A stretch of 64,000 nt of DNA from Iodobacter fluviatilis (GTDB lineage: Bacteria; Pseudomonadota; Gammaproteobacteria; Burkholderiales; Chitinibacteraceae): positions 496,001 through 560,000 of the forward strand of contig NZ_UGHR01000001.1 in the NCBI RefSeq assembly GCF_900451195.1, written 5' to 3'. Positions 9,379-17,724 of the stretch are shown in pieces (position 1 is the first letter of the stretch; every line of letters starts with the position of its first letter). A program made the translations under genes and the position numbers. The notes under the pieces were generated by a model. The model was not told where the DNA came from, searched no databases, and worked only from the letters and a program-made list of their open reading frames with translations.

Positions 9379-9415
9379 TTTCATCATTGTTATGAAAATA
9401 ATGAATTTGAATCAT
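9379..9415 (+). promoter_or_regulatory. Candidate MetR binding region upstream of metE
   Basis: TTTCATCATTGTTATGAAA (9379-9397) is a perfect 6-bp inverted repeat with a seven-base spacer and fits the LysR T-N11-A pattern; an overlapping partial palindrome ATGAATTTGAATCAT follows at 9401-9415, near the known MetR consensus TGAANNNNNTTCA. They lie 53-90 bases before the metE start. Assignment to MetR rests on position and motif similarity only. Confidence 0.5.
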
Positions 9416-9467
9416 AGCAAAACCACTGGCATGATACAAATCATATTCATGACAAACAGAGATTGCG

Positions 9468-11810
9468 ATGACTACCACTCATACTACAAAGGCCCATATT
9501 CTTGGTTTTCCGCGCATTGGTGCACAGCGCGAGCTTAAATTTGCGGTTGAGCAATTTTGGAAGGGCGAGATTGATGAAAGCGCTTTGGCGCAAACGGGTA
9601 ATGCTTTGCGCCGCCAGCACTGGCAATGGCAAAAAGAGGCAGATCTAGATTTTGTTACCGTGGGCGATTTTGCCTGGTACGACCAGATGCTGAATGCCTC
9701 CGCGCTATTGGGCGCTTTGCCTGCACGTTTTGGCTTTGATGCTAAAAATCTAATCCTGAAACAATATTTTGAATTGGCGCGTGGCAATGCAGCACAGCCA
9801 GCACAAGAAATGACCAAATGGTTTGATACCAATTACCACTATCTGGTGCCAGAGCTGGATGAAAACACTGATTTTGCCGGTGGGGTGGATTGGTTCTTTT
9901 ATGAAATTGAAGAAGCACGCTCCCTTGGGCACGCAGTGAAGGCGGTCTTACCCGGCCCGATCACCTTCCTTTATTTGGCCAAAGCCAAAACAGCGGGCTT
10001 TGATAAGCTCAGCCTCTTGCCCAAAGTGGTGGCGGCCTATGCGCGCATTCTGGAGCGCCTGGCAAAATTAGGAGTGGAATGGTTGCAGCTGGATGAGCCA
10101 ATTTTGGGCTTAGATTTAGAAACCGAATGGCTGGCGGCTTTTGAGCCGGTGTACCGCAGCTTTGCCTATACCGGCCCCAAAATTTTACTCGCCACTTATT
10201 TTGAATCGGTTGCAGCCCATGTGGCACTGCTACGTGATTTACCGGTAGCCGGTGTGCATCTTGATCTGGTGCGTGCGCCGCAGCAATTAGACGTGTTTGC
10301 GAGCAACTGGCCAGCCAGCAAGGTGTTATCGCTGGGCGTGGTGGATGGCCGCAATATCTGGGTGAGCGATTTATCCGCAATTCTGGCACGGGTAGCCGCG
10401 CTGCAAGGCTGCAATATCTGGCTGAGCGCTTCATGCTCGCTATTGCATGTGCCGGTCGATTTAGCGCAAGAAACGAAGCTCGATGATGAATTAAAAGGCT
10501 GGTTGGCTTTTGCTAAGCAAAAACTACAAGAAATCAGCGTATTAAAACGCGCCCTGAATGGGGCGGATGTCAGTGCGGAGCTCAGCGCGAATGCCGCAAA
10601 AGTAGCCTCACGCGCGGCATCGCCACGGATTCATAATCCAGCGGTAAGCGCCCGTATTCAAGCCTTGAGCGAGGGCGATGCCCGCCGCCATGCTGTGTTT
10701 GCTAGCCGTCAGGCAGAGCAAAAATTGCGCTTTAACTTGCCACCATTGCCTACCACCACCATCGGCTCGTTCCCACAAACCAAGGAAATCCGTGCGGCGC
10801 GTGCAGCGTTTAAAAAAGGCACTCTGGCGCAAAACGATTATGTAGAACAGATGCAAGCCGAGATTCGTCTTGCGGTAGAAAAGCAGGAAGCCTTAGGGAT
10901 TGATGTGCTGGTCCACGGCGAAGCCGAGCGCAATGATATGGTGGAATACTTTGGTGAGCAGCTTTCGGGCTTTGCCTTTACCCAGTTTGGCTGGGTGCAA
11001 AGCTACGGCAGCCGCTGCGTCAAACCGCCAGTTTTATTTGGCGATGTAAGCCGCCCAACGCCGATGACGGTAGAGTGGACAAAGTACGCGCAAAGCCTGA
11101 CGCAAAAGCCCATGAAAGGCATGCTGACTGGCCCGGTCACCATCTTACAATGGTCGTTTGTGCGCGACGATCAGCCACGCTCTGTGACTACGCAGCAAAT
11201 TGCCCTAGCGATTCGGGATGAAGTGGTGGATCTAGAAACTGCAGGCATTGGCATTATCCAGATTGATGAGCCCGCTTTCCGTGAAGGCTTGCCGCTGAAA
11301 AAGAGTGATTGGGCCGCTTATCTGCACTGGGCTGCCGAGGCATTCCGCATCTCTGCATCTGGGGTTTCCAATCAAACGCAAATTCACACCCATATGTGCT
11401 ATTCGGAATTCAACGATATTCTGCCTGCCATTGCCGCCATGGATGCCGACGTAATCACCATTGAAACCAGTCGCTCGGATATGGAGTTACTCACTGGCTT
11501 TGGCACCTTCAAGTATCCAAATGAAGTCGGCCCAGGTGTGTACGATATTCATAGCCCGCGTATTCCCCCTGTGGAAGACATGCTGCGCCTGATTGCCAAA
11601 GCCGCCGAAGTGGTGCCAGTAGAGCTGTTGTGGGTGAACCCGGATTGCGGCCTAAAAACCCGTAACTGGCCAGAAACCGAAGCCGCATTGGCCAATATGC
11701 TGGAAGCCACCCGCCAGGCGCGTCAGCATTTAGCCGAACATGGCAAGCTGCCAAGCTTTGCCAGCATTCCCGCACAGCCGCATGTACATGGGGCGTGTGC
11801 TTGCCACTAA
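9468..11810 (+). CDS. metE: Cobalamin-independent methionine synthase MetE
   Basis: A 780-residue enzyme that transfers a methyl group from 5-methyltetrahydropteroyltri-L-glutamate to homocysteine. It has the double-barrel MetE layout: N-terminal half starting [15 protein letters not shown] and C-terminal half starting near residue 425 ([16 protein letters not shown]). The zinc ligands are all present one residue displaced from E. coli numbering: H642, C644, E666 and C727. The histidine/cysteine-rich tail HVHGACACH is unusual but does not replace the ligands. Activation by the divergent metR is expected. A clear hairpin terminator follows at once, so the transcript is monocistronic. No cobalamin riboswitch was recognised upstream. 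Confidence 0.98.
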   Translation: MTTTHTTKAHILGFPRIGAQRELKFAVEQFWKGEIDESALAQTGNALRRQHWQWQKEADLDFVTVGDFAWYDQMLNASALLGALPARFGFDAKNLILKQYFELARGNAAQPAQEMTKWFDTNYHYLVPELDENTDFAGGVDWFFYEIEEARSLGHAVKAVLPGPITFLYLAKAKTAGFDKLSLLPKVVAAYARILERLAKLGVEWLQLDEPILGLDLETEWLAAFEPVYRSFAYTGPKILLATYFESVAAHVALLRDLPVAGVHLDLVRAPQQLDVFASNWPASKVLSLGVVDGRNIWVSDLSAILARVAALQGCNIWLSASCSLLHVPVDLAQETKLDDELKGWLAFAKQKLQEISVLKRALNGADVSAELSANAAKVASRAASPRIHNPAVSARIQALSEGDARRHAVFASRQAEQKLRFNLPPLPTTTIGSFPQTKEIRAARAAFKKGTLAQNDYVEQMQAEIRLAVEKQEALGIDVLVHGEAERNDMVEYFGEQLSGFAFTQFGWVQSYGSRCVKPPVLFGDVSRPTPMTVEWTKYAQSLTQKPMKGMLTGPVTILQWSFVRDDQPRSVTTQQIALAIRDEVVDLETAGIGIIQIDEPAFREGLPLKKSDWAAYLHWAAEAFRISASGVSNQTQIHTHMCYSEFNDILPAIAAMDADVITIETSRSDMELLTGFGTFKYPNEVGPGVYDIHSPRIPPVEDMLRLIAKAAEVVPVELLWVNPDCGLKTRNWPETEAALANMLEATRQARQHLAEHGKLPSFASIPAQPHVHGACACH

Positions 11811-11816
11811 GCGTTT

Positions 11817-11848
11817 TGTCCCTCTCTACCCAAGAGTGGGACATTTTT
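11817..11848 (+). terminator. Terminator of metE
   Basis: TGTCCCTCTCT pairs with AGAGTGGGACA (one mismatch in 11 bp) and is followed by six T residues. It starts six bases after the metE stop codon. Confidence 0.9.
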
Positions 11849-11898
11849 TAATGACTCAAGATTGAATTATCGCTGGGCGGATGTAAGCTCATACGAGT

Positions 11899-12205
11899 TA
11901 AGCAATTTGCTTTTACCTTAGCAAACAGCGGGAAAACATGTTAACCACGCACTTTGCATAGGGCTTTTTATAGCCCCCTTGAAACACGCCGGAGCGAGGA
12001 ACAAGCGGGGCGGGGTTTCGGCCAGGGAGCGAGGAACGAGCTGATCCCGCCCGCCGCCGACTCGATTGTCCGCAGCGCAGGGGCTTTCGTGTTTCACGGG
12101 GTCGCCTTCTTTGGCTTCGTTTCTTGGCGAAGCAAGAAAGGAAGGCCCCGCGGTGGCTACCGCTCCAAAATCAACGTGCCGAAGGCACTAAAAGAGGCCT
12201 TTGGG
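11899..12205 (+). repeat. Structured intergenic repeat, copy 1
   Basis: First of four related 300-bp elements (others at 21064-21361, 22843-23141 inverted, 45346-45640). Features in order: GGGCT/AGCCC hairpin near 11970, long-range arms GAAACACG (11981-11988) and CGTGTTTC (12088-12095) enclosing a very GC-rich middle, hairpin TTTCTTG/CAAGAAA (12120-12139), hairpin GCGGT/ACCGC (12150-12163), hairpin GTGCC/GGCAC (12176-12188). Open frames inside it are not conserved between copies as protein. It lies between metE and the GAF gene. Function unknown; either a structured RNA gene or a folding mobile repeat. Confidence 0.85.
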
Positions 12206-12311
12206 CTTTGTCTGGCACCCACTTTTCCCGACCTAGTGCCATCTTAGGCCTGACCAGTTACCAGCTTTCAAGAGTACAATGGCATCTGTTATGTGCCAGA
12301 CAGGATACGTT

Positions 12312-12818
12312 ATGCAGGTGCCTGCATTCCCTCCCGATGAGGCCTTGCGTGTAGAAACACTGCGTGAGCTGCTGATTCTGGATACGCCGCCTGAAGCGCG
12401 TTTTGATAACCTCACTCGCGCCGCAGCGGCATTTTTTCGTGTGCAAATTGCCGTCGTTAGCCTGATAGATGCAAATCGGCAATGGTTTAAATCGGCCTGC
12501 GGGCTGGACGCCAAAGAAACGGCCCGCGACATCTCCTTTTGCGGCCACGCTATTTTGCAGGATGAAGTGTTTGTGATTGAAGATGCACGATCAGACGAGC
12601 GCTTCTTTGATAATCCACTTGTGCTTGGCGAGCCAAAAATCCGCTTCTATGCCGGAGCACCCCTAAAAGCCCGCAATGGCATGAACCTCGGCACGCTCTG
12701 CCTGATCGACCCAGCCCCCCGAAAACTGCAGGATTTTGAAATAGAAATGCTGGCCGATATGGCCAGGCTGGTCGTGCAGGAGCTGGAGTGGACGAAGGCT
12801 GAGGTGGTGGCGATTTAG
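12312..12818 (+). CDS. GAF-domain protein
   Basis: A 168-residue protein that is almost entirely one GAF domain (from LLILDTPPEARFDNLTRAAA to about residue 155), with the usual core FYAGAPLKARNGMNLGTLCLID. Proteins of this size and sequence type are often stand-alone sensors or are cut-down versions of GAF-GGDEF proteins; no output domain is attached here. The ATG at 12312 is chosen over 12279 because AGGAT precedes it at good spacing and the family begins with this kind of sequence. No operon partner is close. The ligand is unknown. Confidence 0.85.
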   Translation: MQVPAFPPDEALRVETLRELLILDTPPEARFDNLTRAAAAFFRVQIAVVSLIDANRQWFKSACGLDAKETARDISFCGHAILQDEVFVIEDARSDERFFDNPLVLGEPKIRFYAGAPLKARNGMNLGTLCLIDPAPRKLQDFEIEMLADMARLVVQELEWTKAEVVAI

Positions 12819-13035
12819 GTGAGCGGTTTGCAGGAACAAATAGCGGGGCTTTCGTACCAATCTCAGTTCAAAGCAAGCTTTCTTGCAATATTAAGTGAAT
12901 TAATTTCCTTTCCCACTAAGCCTCTTGAACATAAGAACCACTTTATGGTTCGTGCCTATGGCTGATGAGGGGGAAAAAAATACACCTTCAATGTTATGCA
13001 TAAAAAAATTTAATTAAAAATAAGGCTAGTTCTTG

Positions 13036-14223
13036 ATGAGTTACACAATTGCCATTCTCGACAGAGAGAACCACAACGTTGCATCCAATATTCTTTGGTT
13101 TCCTGAGACCATCGGTGGGGCAAAGAAAATGCTCTCCGTTTTTATGGATGAAACTCGGCCTGCAAATGCAGATCAGTCGGCTAGATTATCTCGCTTGGCC
13201 AAGCGGCTGCTGGTGGATTTTCCATTAGAAAGCAATTCAGAAAAATCCTCGTTATGGAATGGTATAAATCCAATTCATGCAGTGCGTGATTTACCTTGCC
13301 AAGCGTGGACGATACAGATTTATTCTGATCAATCTGACGCATTTTTACGTCGATTATTACCGCTGGCGCGTGAATTGCGTTTGGATGTATTTGATTTAGA
13401 AATGGAAACCTATTATTGCCATGATATGTTGCGTAGCTATGTGATTCCAGAAGCAAAAACGGCAATGTGGTATGAATTAGATCCGATTGCCGCTAATCCA
13501 GTGAAATACACCAAGGCAAAAGTCGCCAAGCATTTTGCTGAGCAATTAACGCCAGCTTTGGCTGAGTATGGTTTTGTGCCTGTGCGGGAAAAATTGAAAG
13601 ATGGTTTTTTATTCTATTTTGAGCGTGATATTGAAGGTGGCAATCAAACAATTTGGGCTTTGCCTAGTGGGAGAGCAGGTGAGGTCTCTACTGATATTTC
13701 TTTTTCTATCAATAGTTATCGTTATGGACAGTTTAGGCATAACTTTAGAAGTTGGCTTAAAGGTAGTTCATTGGATGAAGGCTTTGATCAAGAGGAATGG
13801 AAATTTATTTTATTTAAGCTCAGGTCGGTACGGGGACTATGTACGGGGTGGAGTAATTCATCCAGCTATTGCAGAAGTGCAGAAGAAATTAACTGGATGT
13901 TTGAAGATACAATTAAATTTGGGATTCCAATCCTAGATAAAGCACAATCAATTCAGGGGATTAATTGGCTGCTTAGTGACGAAGAAGCAAAAAATGTATA
14001 TTCTGAAAACTATTATAACTGCAAAGAATGGAAATTATCGTATAGTCGGTTGCAGTTGTTTGCATACATGCGATGGGCCGGCTCTTCAAGTTTTGATTTT
14101 ATTGCTGCAGAGCAAATGAAAAATGAACAAGATCAAGTATTGACTCATGATTCGCTAAAAATTAAAGAAATTATCAAATTCTGTAGCGAACACTTATTCC
14201 TTGTTGGTGATGGCCCAGCTTAG
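13036..14223 (+). CDS. Hypothetical protein, unrecognised
   Basis: A 395-residue cytoplasmic protein with no signal peptide or membrane segment. Residues 165-260 (VAKHFAEQLTPALAEYGFVPVREKLKDG then FLFYFERDIEGG) resemble in style the DUF4304-like fold seen in small proteins near toxin/immunity loci, but this is only a pattern impression. The rest is not recognised. The ATG at 13036 is preferred to a TTG one codon upstream; AAGG lies about ten bases before. Base composition is more AT-rich than in the neighbours (many GAA/AAA/TTT codons), which may point to horizontal acquisition. It stands alone between the GAF gene and an inverted repeat pair (14248-14335). Confidence 0.7.
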   Translation: MSYTIAILDRENHNVASNILWFPETIGGAKKMLSVFMDETRPANADQSARLSRLAKRLLVDFPLESNSEKSSLWNGINPIHAVRDLPCQAWTIQIYSDQSDAFLRRLLPLARELRLDVFDLEMETYYCHDMLRSYVIPEAKTAMWYELDPIAANPVKYTKAKVAKHFAEQLTPALAEYGFVPVREKLKDGFLFYFERDIEGGNQTIWALPSGRAGEVSTDISFSINSYRYGQFRHNFRSWLKGSSLDEGFDQEEWKFILFKLRSVRGLCTGWSNSSSYCRSAEEINWMFEDTIKFGIPILDKAQSIQGINWLLSDEEAKNVYSENYYNCKEWKLSYSRLQLFAYMRWAGSSSFDFIAAEQMKNEQDQVLTHDSLKIKEIIKFCSEHLFLVGDGPA

Positions 14224-14247
14224 CAATATTCCGAATTCTAGCCGTGC

Positions 14248-14335
14248 AGGGCGGGTTAGTTTTATCAAATTCCCTGATTAGTCGTTGTTATTCTGGAGTT
14301 TGTTTGGAGGGTTATGCCTTCAGCTAACCCGCCCT
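14248..14335. repeat. Inverted repeat pair, 12-bp arms
   Basis: AGGGCGGGTTAG at 14248-14259 and its exact complement CTAACCCGCCCT at 14324-14335 enclose 64 bases. It lies in the 232-bp gap between convergent genes. No T-run follows either arm, so a terminator is not obvious. It may be the remnant of a small palindromic repeat. Confidence 0.5.
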
Positions 14336-14455
14336 TCATTACTGTGATGTCGGGGTCAGAATGGTGGCTTACGCCTTTGTATAAGTCTTCTACCTCGCTT
14401 TGTCCTGCCGCCCTCTGTGTCTACAGATCTGAGGTTTTTTTGATAACCATCCACC

Positions 14456-14887
14456 TCACTGCCGCATTGCAATCGCCACCCTATTCAGGGCATTCATATT
14501 GGCAATGGCAAAGGTTAAATCTGATATTTCTTGATCATTAAAGTATTTCTTTAAAAGATCAAAATCAGCATCGGGGGCGTGGATGGTGGCGATTTGGCTG
14601 AGTGATTCGGCCCATTGAAATGCCGCGCGTTCTTGCTCGCTAAAGAGCGGGCTGCTGTGCCAGCCTGCTAGGCTATCCAAGCGCTCTTCTTTTTCTCCTG
14701 CTGCTCTTAAAGCTTTGCTATGCAGCTTTAGGCAAAACGAGCAGCCGTTGATTTGCGATACACGCAAATACACCCATTCCAGTAGTGTTTTATTTAATGC
14801 GCTGTTTTCTAAATAGTTTTTAACACTGCGTAATCCCGTAAGTGCCTCGGTGGATAAATCAAAGTAGGGCAGGCGTAGTTGGGTCAT
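14456..14887 (-). CDS. Carboxymuconolactone decarboxylase / AhpD-like protein
   Basis: A 143-residue all-helical protein of the AhpD/CMD family. The catalytic CxxC is at C49-S-F-C52, followed by H56, the pattern of peroxidase-type members that use the two cysteines in redox chemistry. The sequence LEWVYLRVSQINGCSFC is typical. It is the second gene of a two-gene unit: the DUF2798 gene ends one base before this start, and GGAGCTT serves as ribosome binding site. A divergent LysR gene (15245) is the likely regulator. The substrate is unknown. Confidence 0.9.
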   Translation of the reverse strand: MTQLRLPYFDLSTEALTGLRSVKNYLENSALNKTLLEWVYLRVSQINGCSFCLKLHSKALRAAGEKEERLDSLAGWHSSPLFSEQERAAFQWAESLSQIATIHAPDADFDLLKKYFNDQEISDLTFAIANMNALNRVAIAMRQ

Positions 14888-14888
14888 T

Positions 14889-15143
14889 TTAAGCTCCTGG
14901 TTGATTGGCTGGTAAATGGCGGCTCATCACGATGCGCTGGCTAAGCCGCTGTACGCTGGGTGCACAGAGCATGACGATGGTAAAGGCTGCGGGCCAGGCG
15001 GTGATAAAGGCGCGGCCCCAGCTGGCAAAAAAGTGGTCATTTAGGCCAGCTACAATCCAGGTGACCCAGCCGCTCATCACGCCGGACATCAGCAGCGACA
15101 TCAGAAAAGAGAAAACCCAGCGGAATTTTTGCGTATCAGACAT
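14889..15143 (-). CDS. DUF2798 membrane protein
   Basis: An 84-residue inner-membrane protein with two predicted helices (roughly WVFSFLMSLLMSGVMSGWVTWI and WPAAFTIVMLCAP), the DUF2798 layout. The start at MSDTQKFRW (15143) is chosen by comparison with the family; an in-frame extension of 22 codons upstream looks unlike the family. The ribosome binding site is weak. It is the first gene of the pair with the AhpD-like gene and lies 101 bases from the divergent LysR gene. Confidence 0.85.
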   Translation of the reverse strand: MSDTQKFRWVFSFLMSLLMSGVMSGWVTWIVAGLNDHFFASWGRAFITAWPAAFTIVMLCAPSVQRLSQRIVMSRHLPANQPGA

Positions 15144-15244
15144 CTTGCTTGGCTCTTGTGTGTGTTGAATGAAGATGAGCATAGCAAAAGCGATTAAATG
15201 AAAATACAATCATAAAATCAAAGTTAAATTCCAAAAATGAAATC

Positions 15245-16156
15245 ATGCTCGATGATCTGGCGCTGTTTGTTTGTATTGTGGAAGCAGGCAGCTTAAGCGC
15301 TGCGGCAAAGAAAATGGCTCTGCCGCCCGCCACGCTAACCCGTCGTTTGCAAAAGCTGGAGCAGCAGCTGGGCTGCCGCTTACTTAATCGCAGCGCTCGC
15401 CGTATGCAGGTAAGCAGCGAGGGCCAGCAGTATTACGAGCAATGCCGCCCCCTGCTGCAAGCCTTGCAACAGGCCACGCAGGCATTAGATGCCACTCAGC
15501 ACAGCGTAAGCGGGCTGGTGCGCGTATTGGCGCCGATTAATCTGGCTAATGGTATTTTCCGTAGCTGCTGGGCCAGCTTTATGCAAAAGTATCCTGAGGT
15601 AAGGCTGGAGTTAAAGCTGAGTAATTTGCAGGAAGACTTGATTGCCAGTGGTGCTGATCTGGCGCTCAGGGCGGGGGAGCAACAGGATTCCAGCTTTAAT
15701 CAGCGCCGTCTGGGCGAGGTGCATTGGGTGACGGTGGCAGCTGTGGCTTATTTGCAGCGCAGCGGTGCGCCGCTTACACCGGATGATTTACACCAGCATC
15801 AGCTGATTCTGGCAGAGCCGATGACGGGCTGGGTGTTTGTGCATAAGACGAGCGGGGAAGAATGTATTGTGCAGGGCCAAGCGCGATTCAGGGTTAACGA
15901 GATGGCTTTGGCGGTGCATATGGCTAAAGAGGGCGTGGGGATTTTATCCTGCCCGGTCACCGTGTGCTGCGAAGAGCTGGCGAGCGGCGCTTTGCAGGAA
16001 GTGTTGCCACAATGGCAGGCCGATTCCCGTGCTGTGTATGCGGTGTGGCCACAACAACGTTATCTGCCTGCCAGAGTGCGTGCATTACTTGAACATCTTT
16101 TGGCTTTTGCAGCGCAGGAGCCATTGCTGAATGGGGCAGAAGGGCTTAATCAATAA
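15245..16156 (+). CDS. LysR-family transcriptional regulator
   Basis: A 303-residue LysR regulator: winged helix-turn-helix at residues 1-60 (LDDLALFVCIVEAGSLSAAA, then LPPATLTRRLQKLEQQLGCRL) and a periplasmic-binding-like effector domain. It belongs by style to the large CrgA/AaeR-like group. Divergent from the DUF2798/AhpD-like pair across a 101-bp gap, which is the usual position of a LysR regulator and its target. The 3' end overlaps the convergent UPF0158 gene by 11 bases. Effector unknown. Confidence 0.92.
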   Translation: MLDDLALFVCIVEAGSLSAAAKKMALPPATLTRRLQKLEQQLGCRLLNRSARRMQVSSEGQQYYEQCRPLLQALQQATQALDATQHSVSGLVRVLAPINLANGIFRSCWASFMQKYPEVRLELKLSNLQEDLIASGADLALRAGEQQDSSFNQRRLGEVHWVTVAAVAYLQRSGAPLTPDDLHQHQLILAEPMTGWVFVHKTSGEECIVQGQARFRVNEMALAVHMAKEGVGILSCPVTVCCEELASGALQEVLPQWQADSRAVYAVWPQQRYLPARVRALLEHLLAFAAQEPLLNGAEGLNQ

Positions 16157-16571
16157 ACTGAATATGGTGCTTACTGCACCAGGCTTTGATTTCTCTTTCG
16201 CTGCATTCTTTTTCAAAGCGATACCAACTTGCCAGCAATTGATGCCGGTCTGCCCAATCTTTAAACCTGCCAAAAGCACCCTGATGCCTGAACATGGCCT
16301 GCACTTCATTATATAAATCAGGTGCATATTCTTCGGCAAAACAAACGGGCAATTGGTTGCCTAAGCCCAAATCATTTTTTGTGGGTAAAGGCAGGTAAAG
16401 ATCCGCATCATCTAGGTTGCCGGGTAATTCTTCCAGATCAATCGCATCTAAGTATTCAGACCGCAAATAAATTTTGCCACTTTCAATATGAATAAATCCT
16501 TCGCAGCTTTGGAAAGGATCGCCACTCATAAAATCAATGGCTTCAATGATATCGCTTAATTTAACTTTCAC
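16146..16571 (-). CDS. UPF0158 family protein
   Basis: A 141-residue protein beginning VKVKLSDIIEAIDFMSGD and ending REIKAWCSKHHIQFID, the conserved ends of UPF0158. The family has no established function. The GTG at 16571 is chosen because GGAG lies eight bases upstream and the family begins here; the longer reading frame starting at 16679 adds 36 residues that do not look like the family. The gene overlaps the convergent LysR gene by 11 bases at their 3' ends. No terminator separates the two. Confidence 0.8.
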   Translation of the reverse strand: MKVKLSDIIEAIDFMSGDPFQSCEGFIHIESGKIYLRSEYLDAIDLEELPGNLDDADLYLPLPTKNDLGLGNQLPVCFAEEYAPDLYNEVQAMFRHQGAFGRFKDWADRHQLLASWYRFEKECSEREIKAWCSKHHIQFID

Positions 16572-16887
16572 AGCTATTGCTCCGCTATCTGTATTTTTTT
16601 TAAGAGATAGTTTGTGATCAGTGTTTAAACTAATTAATAAAATACTGATAAAGTAAGAGGGTATTAATATACCCGTCATTTTGCCCGGAGTGCAATAAAT
16701 ATTTCAGCTTAGCTTATGAGTAATTGTATAAAAATGACTTATGTACAGCCGGCAAGTAGGGGGGCTTAAAGCAGATCGCATCGGGCCATGAAAGGAAAAA
16801 CCTCTGAACATGCTTGCAGGATAAATGATTTGCTTATGTGGCCATGTCAGTAAGGCTGGTTTAATTTAATACTAGAATGATTTATTA

Positions 16888-17643
16888 TTACTTAATTAAA
16901 CCATTTTTTTCTTTGAAATCCCGCTCTATTTTCTTGTATGTGCCGTTTATTTTTATTTCTTGCAGGCCTTTTTCAAAAATATCAGCCATGCGCTGACCGT
17001 CTTTATGCGATTTAGAAAAATTAAGATAAAAAACACTTGTTTCAATTAGCCCAACTATTTTTATTTTTCCCTTGTAATTACGATTGGCATTAATCATTAA
17101 AGTGCCGGGTGTGGTGTTGATGACGCCATACTGCACTCTTTTCAGCAGGATTTTTTTGAGCTGGGTATCATCAAACGGTGATTCATCTTTGATGATTCTT
17201 GTATTATCCATTAATACGCTGGGATAAGAGTAGCCATGGGTAATGCTGACTGTTTTTCCTTCTAAATCTTTGACGGTTAAATTTTTATCTTTTGAATCGC
17301 TCAGGGCAAAAATAGAGAGGCCTTCTTCAAATAAGGGGGTTTTATGCCAGATGTATTTGTTTTTGTTTTCTTCGGTAATGGATGTATCAAAGCAGGCCAC
17401 CGCCTTGCCGCGTTCAACCTCATAAAGGCAGCGGGCAAAGGGCACGGGATTAAATTTAACCTCAATGCCCTGGGTGTGAAAAGCTGCGCTGATCAGTGAG
17501 GGGGAAAGCCCTTCAACCCCCTGTTTATTTCGGGTCATGGAAGAGAAGGGCGCCCAATCGTCCTCTGCATTGATGGTGACAGTTTCAGCATAAAGCGAAG
17601 CAGAAAATACAATGCTTACAAAGTAAAGGCCGATGAATCGCAT
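16888..17643 (-). CDS. Periplasmic solute-binding protein, family 3 type
   Basis: A 251-residue secreted protein with a signal peptide (MRFIGLYFVSIVFSASLYA) and the SBP_bac_3 (amino-acid-binding-like) fold: ITINAEDDWAPFSS-type first strand, then GVEGLSPSLISAAF and VPFARCLYEVERG. No permease or ATPase is adjacent, and stand-alone members of this group in related bacteria often act as periplasmic sensors or accessory proteins, so transport is not certain. A second gene of the same kind is at 27549-28340. The 208 bases downstream (16680-16887) show no feature. Confidence 0.85.
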   Translation of the reverse strand: MRFIGLYFVSIVFSASLYAETVTINAEDDWAPFSSMTRNKQGVEGLSPSLISAAFHTQGIEVKFNPVPFARCLYEVERGKAVACFDTSITEENKNKYIWHKTPLFEEGLSIFALSDSKDKNLTVKDLEGKTVSITHGYSYPSVLMDNTRIIKDESPFDDTQLKKILLKRVQYGVINTTPGTLMINANRNYKGKIKIVGLIETSVFYLNFSKSHKDGQRMADIFEKGLQEIKINGTYKKIERDFKEKNGLIK

Positions 17644-17724
17644 ATCTTTACCTTATTATCAATTACATTATTTACCTCTGATTTATAGCATGCTTAGCTG
17701 CGTATTATTTCTATAGATTGGGCT

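Noticed and set aside
9054..9467. A cobalamin or SAM riboswitch before metE
   Set aside because: No conserved box of either class was seen; the region holds repeats and a LysR-type palindrome instead.
11954..12354. Several frames of 76-97 codons inside the structured repeat
   Set aside because: They are not kept as frames in the other copies; changes follow stem pairing, not codon positions.
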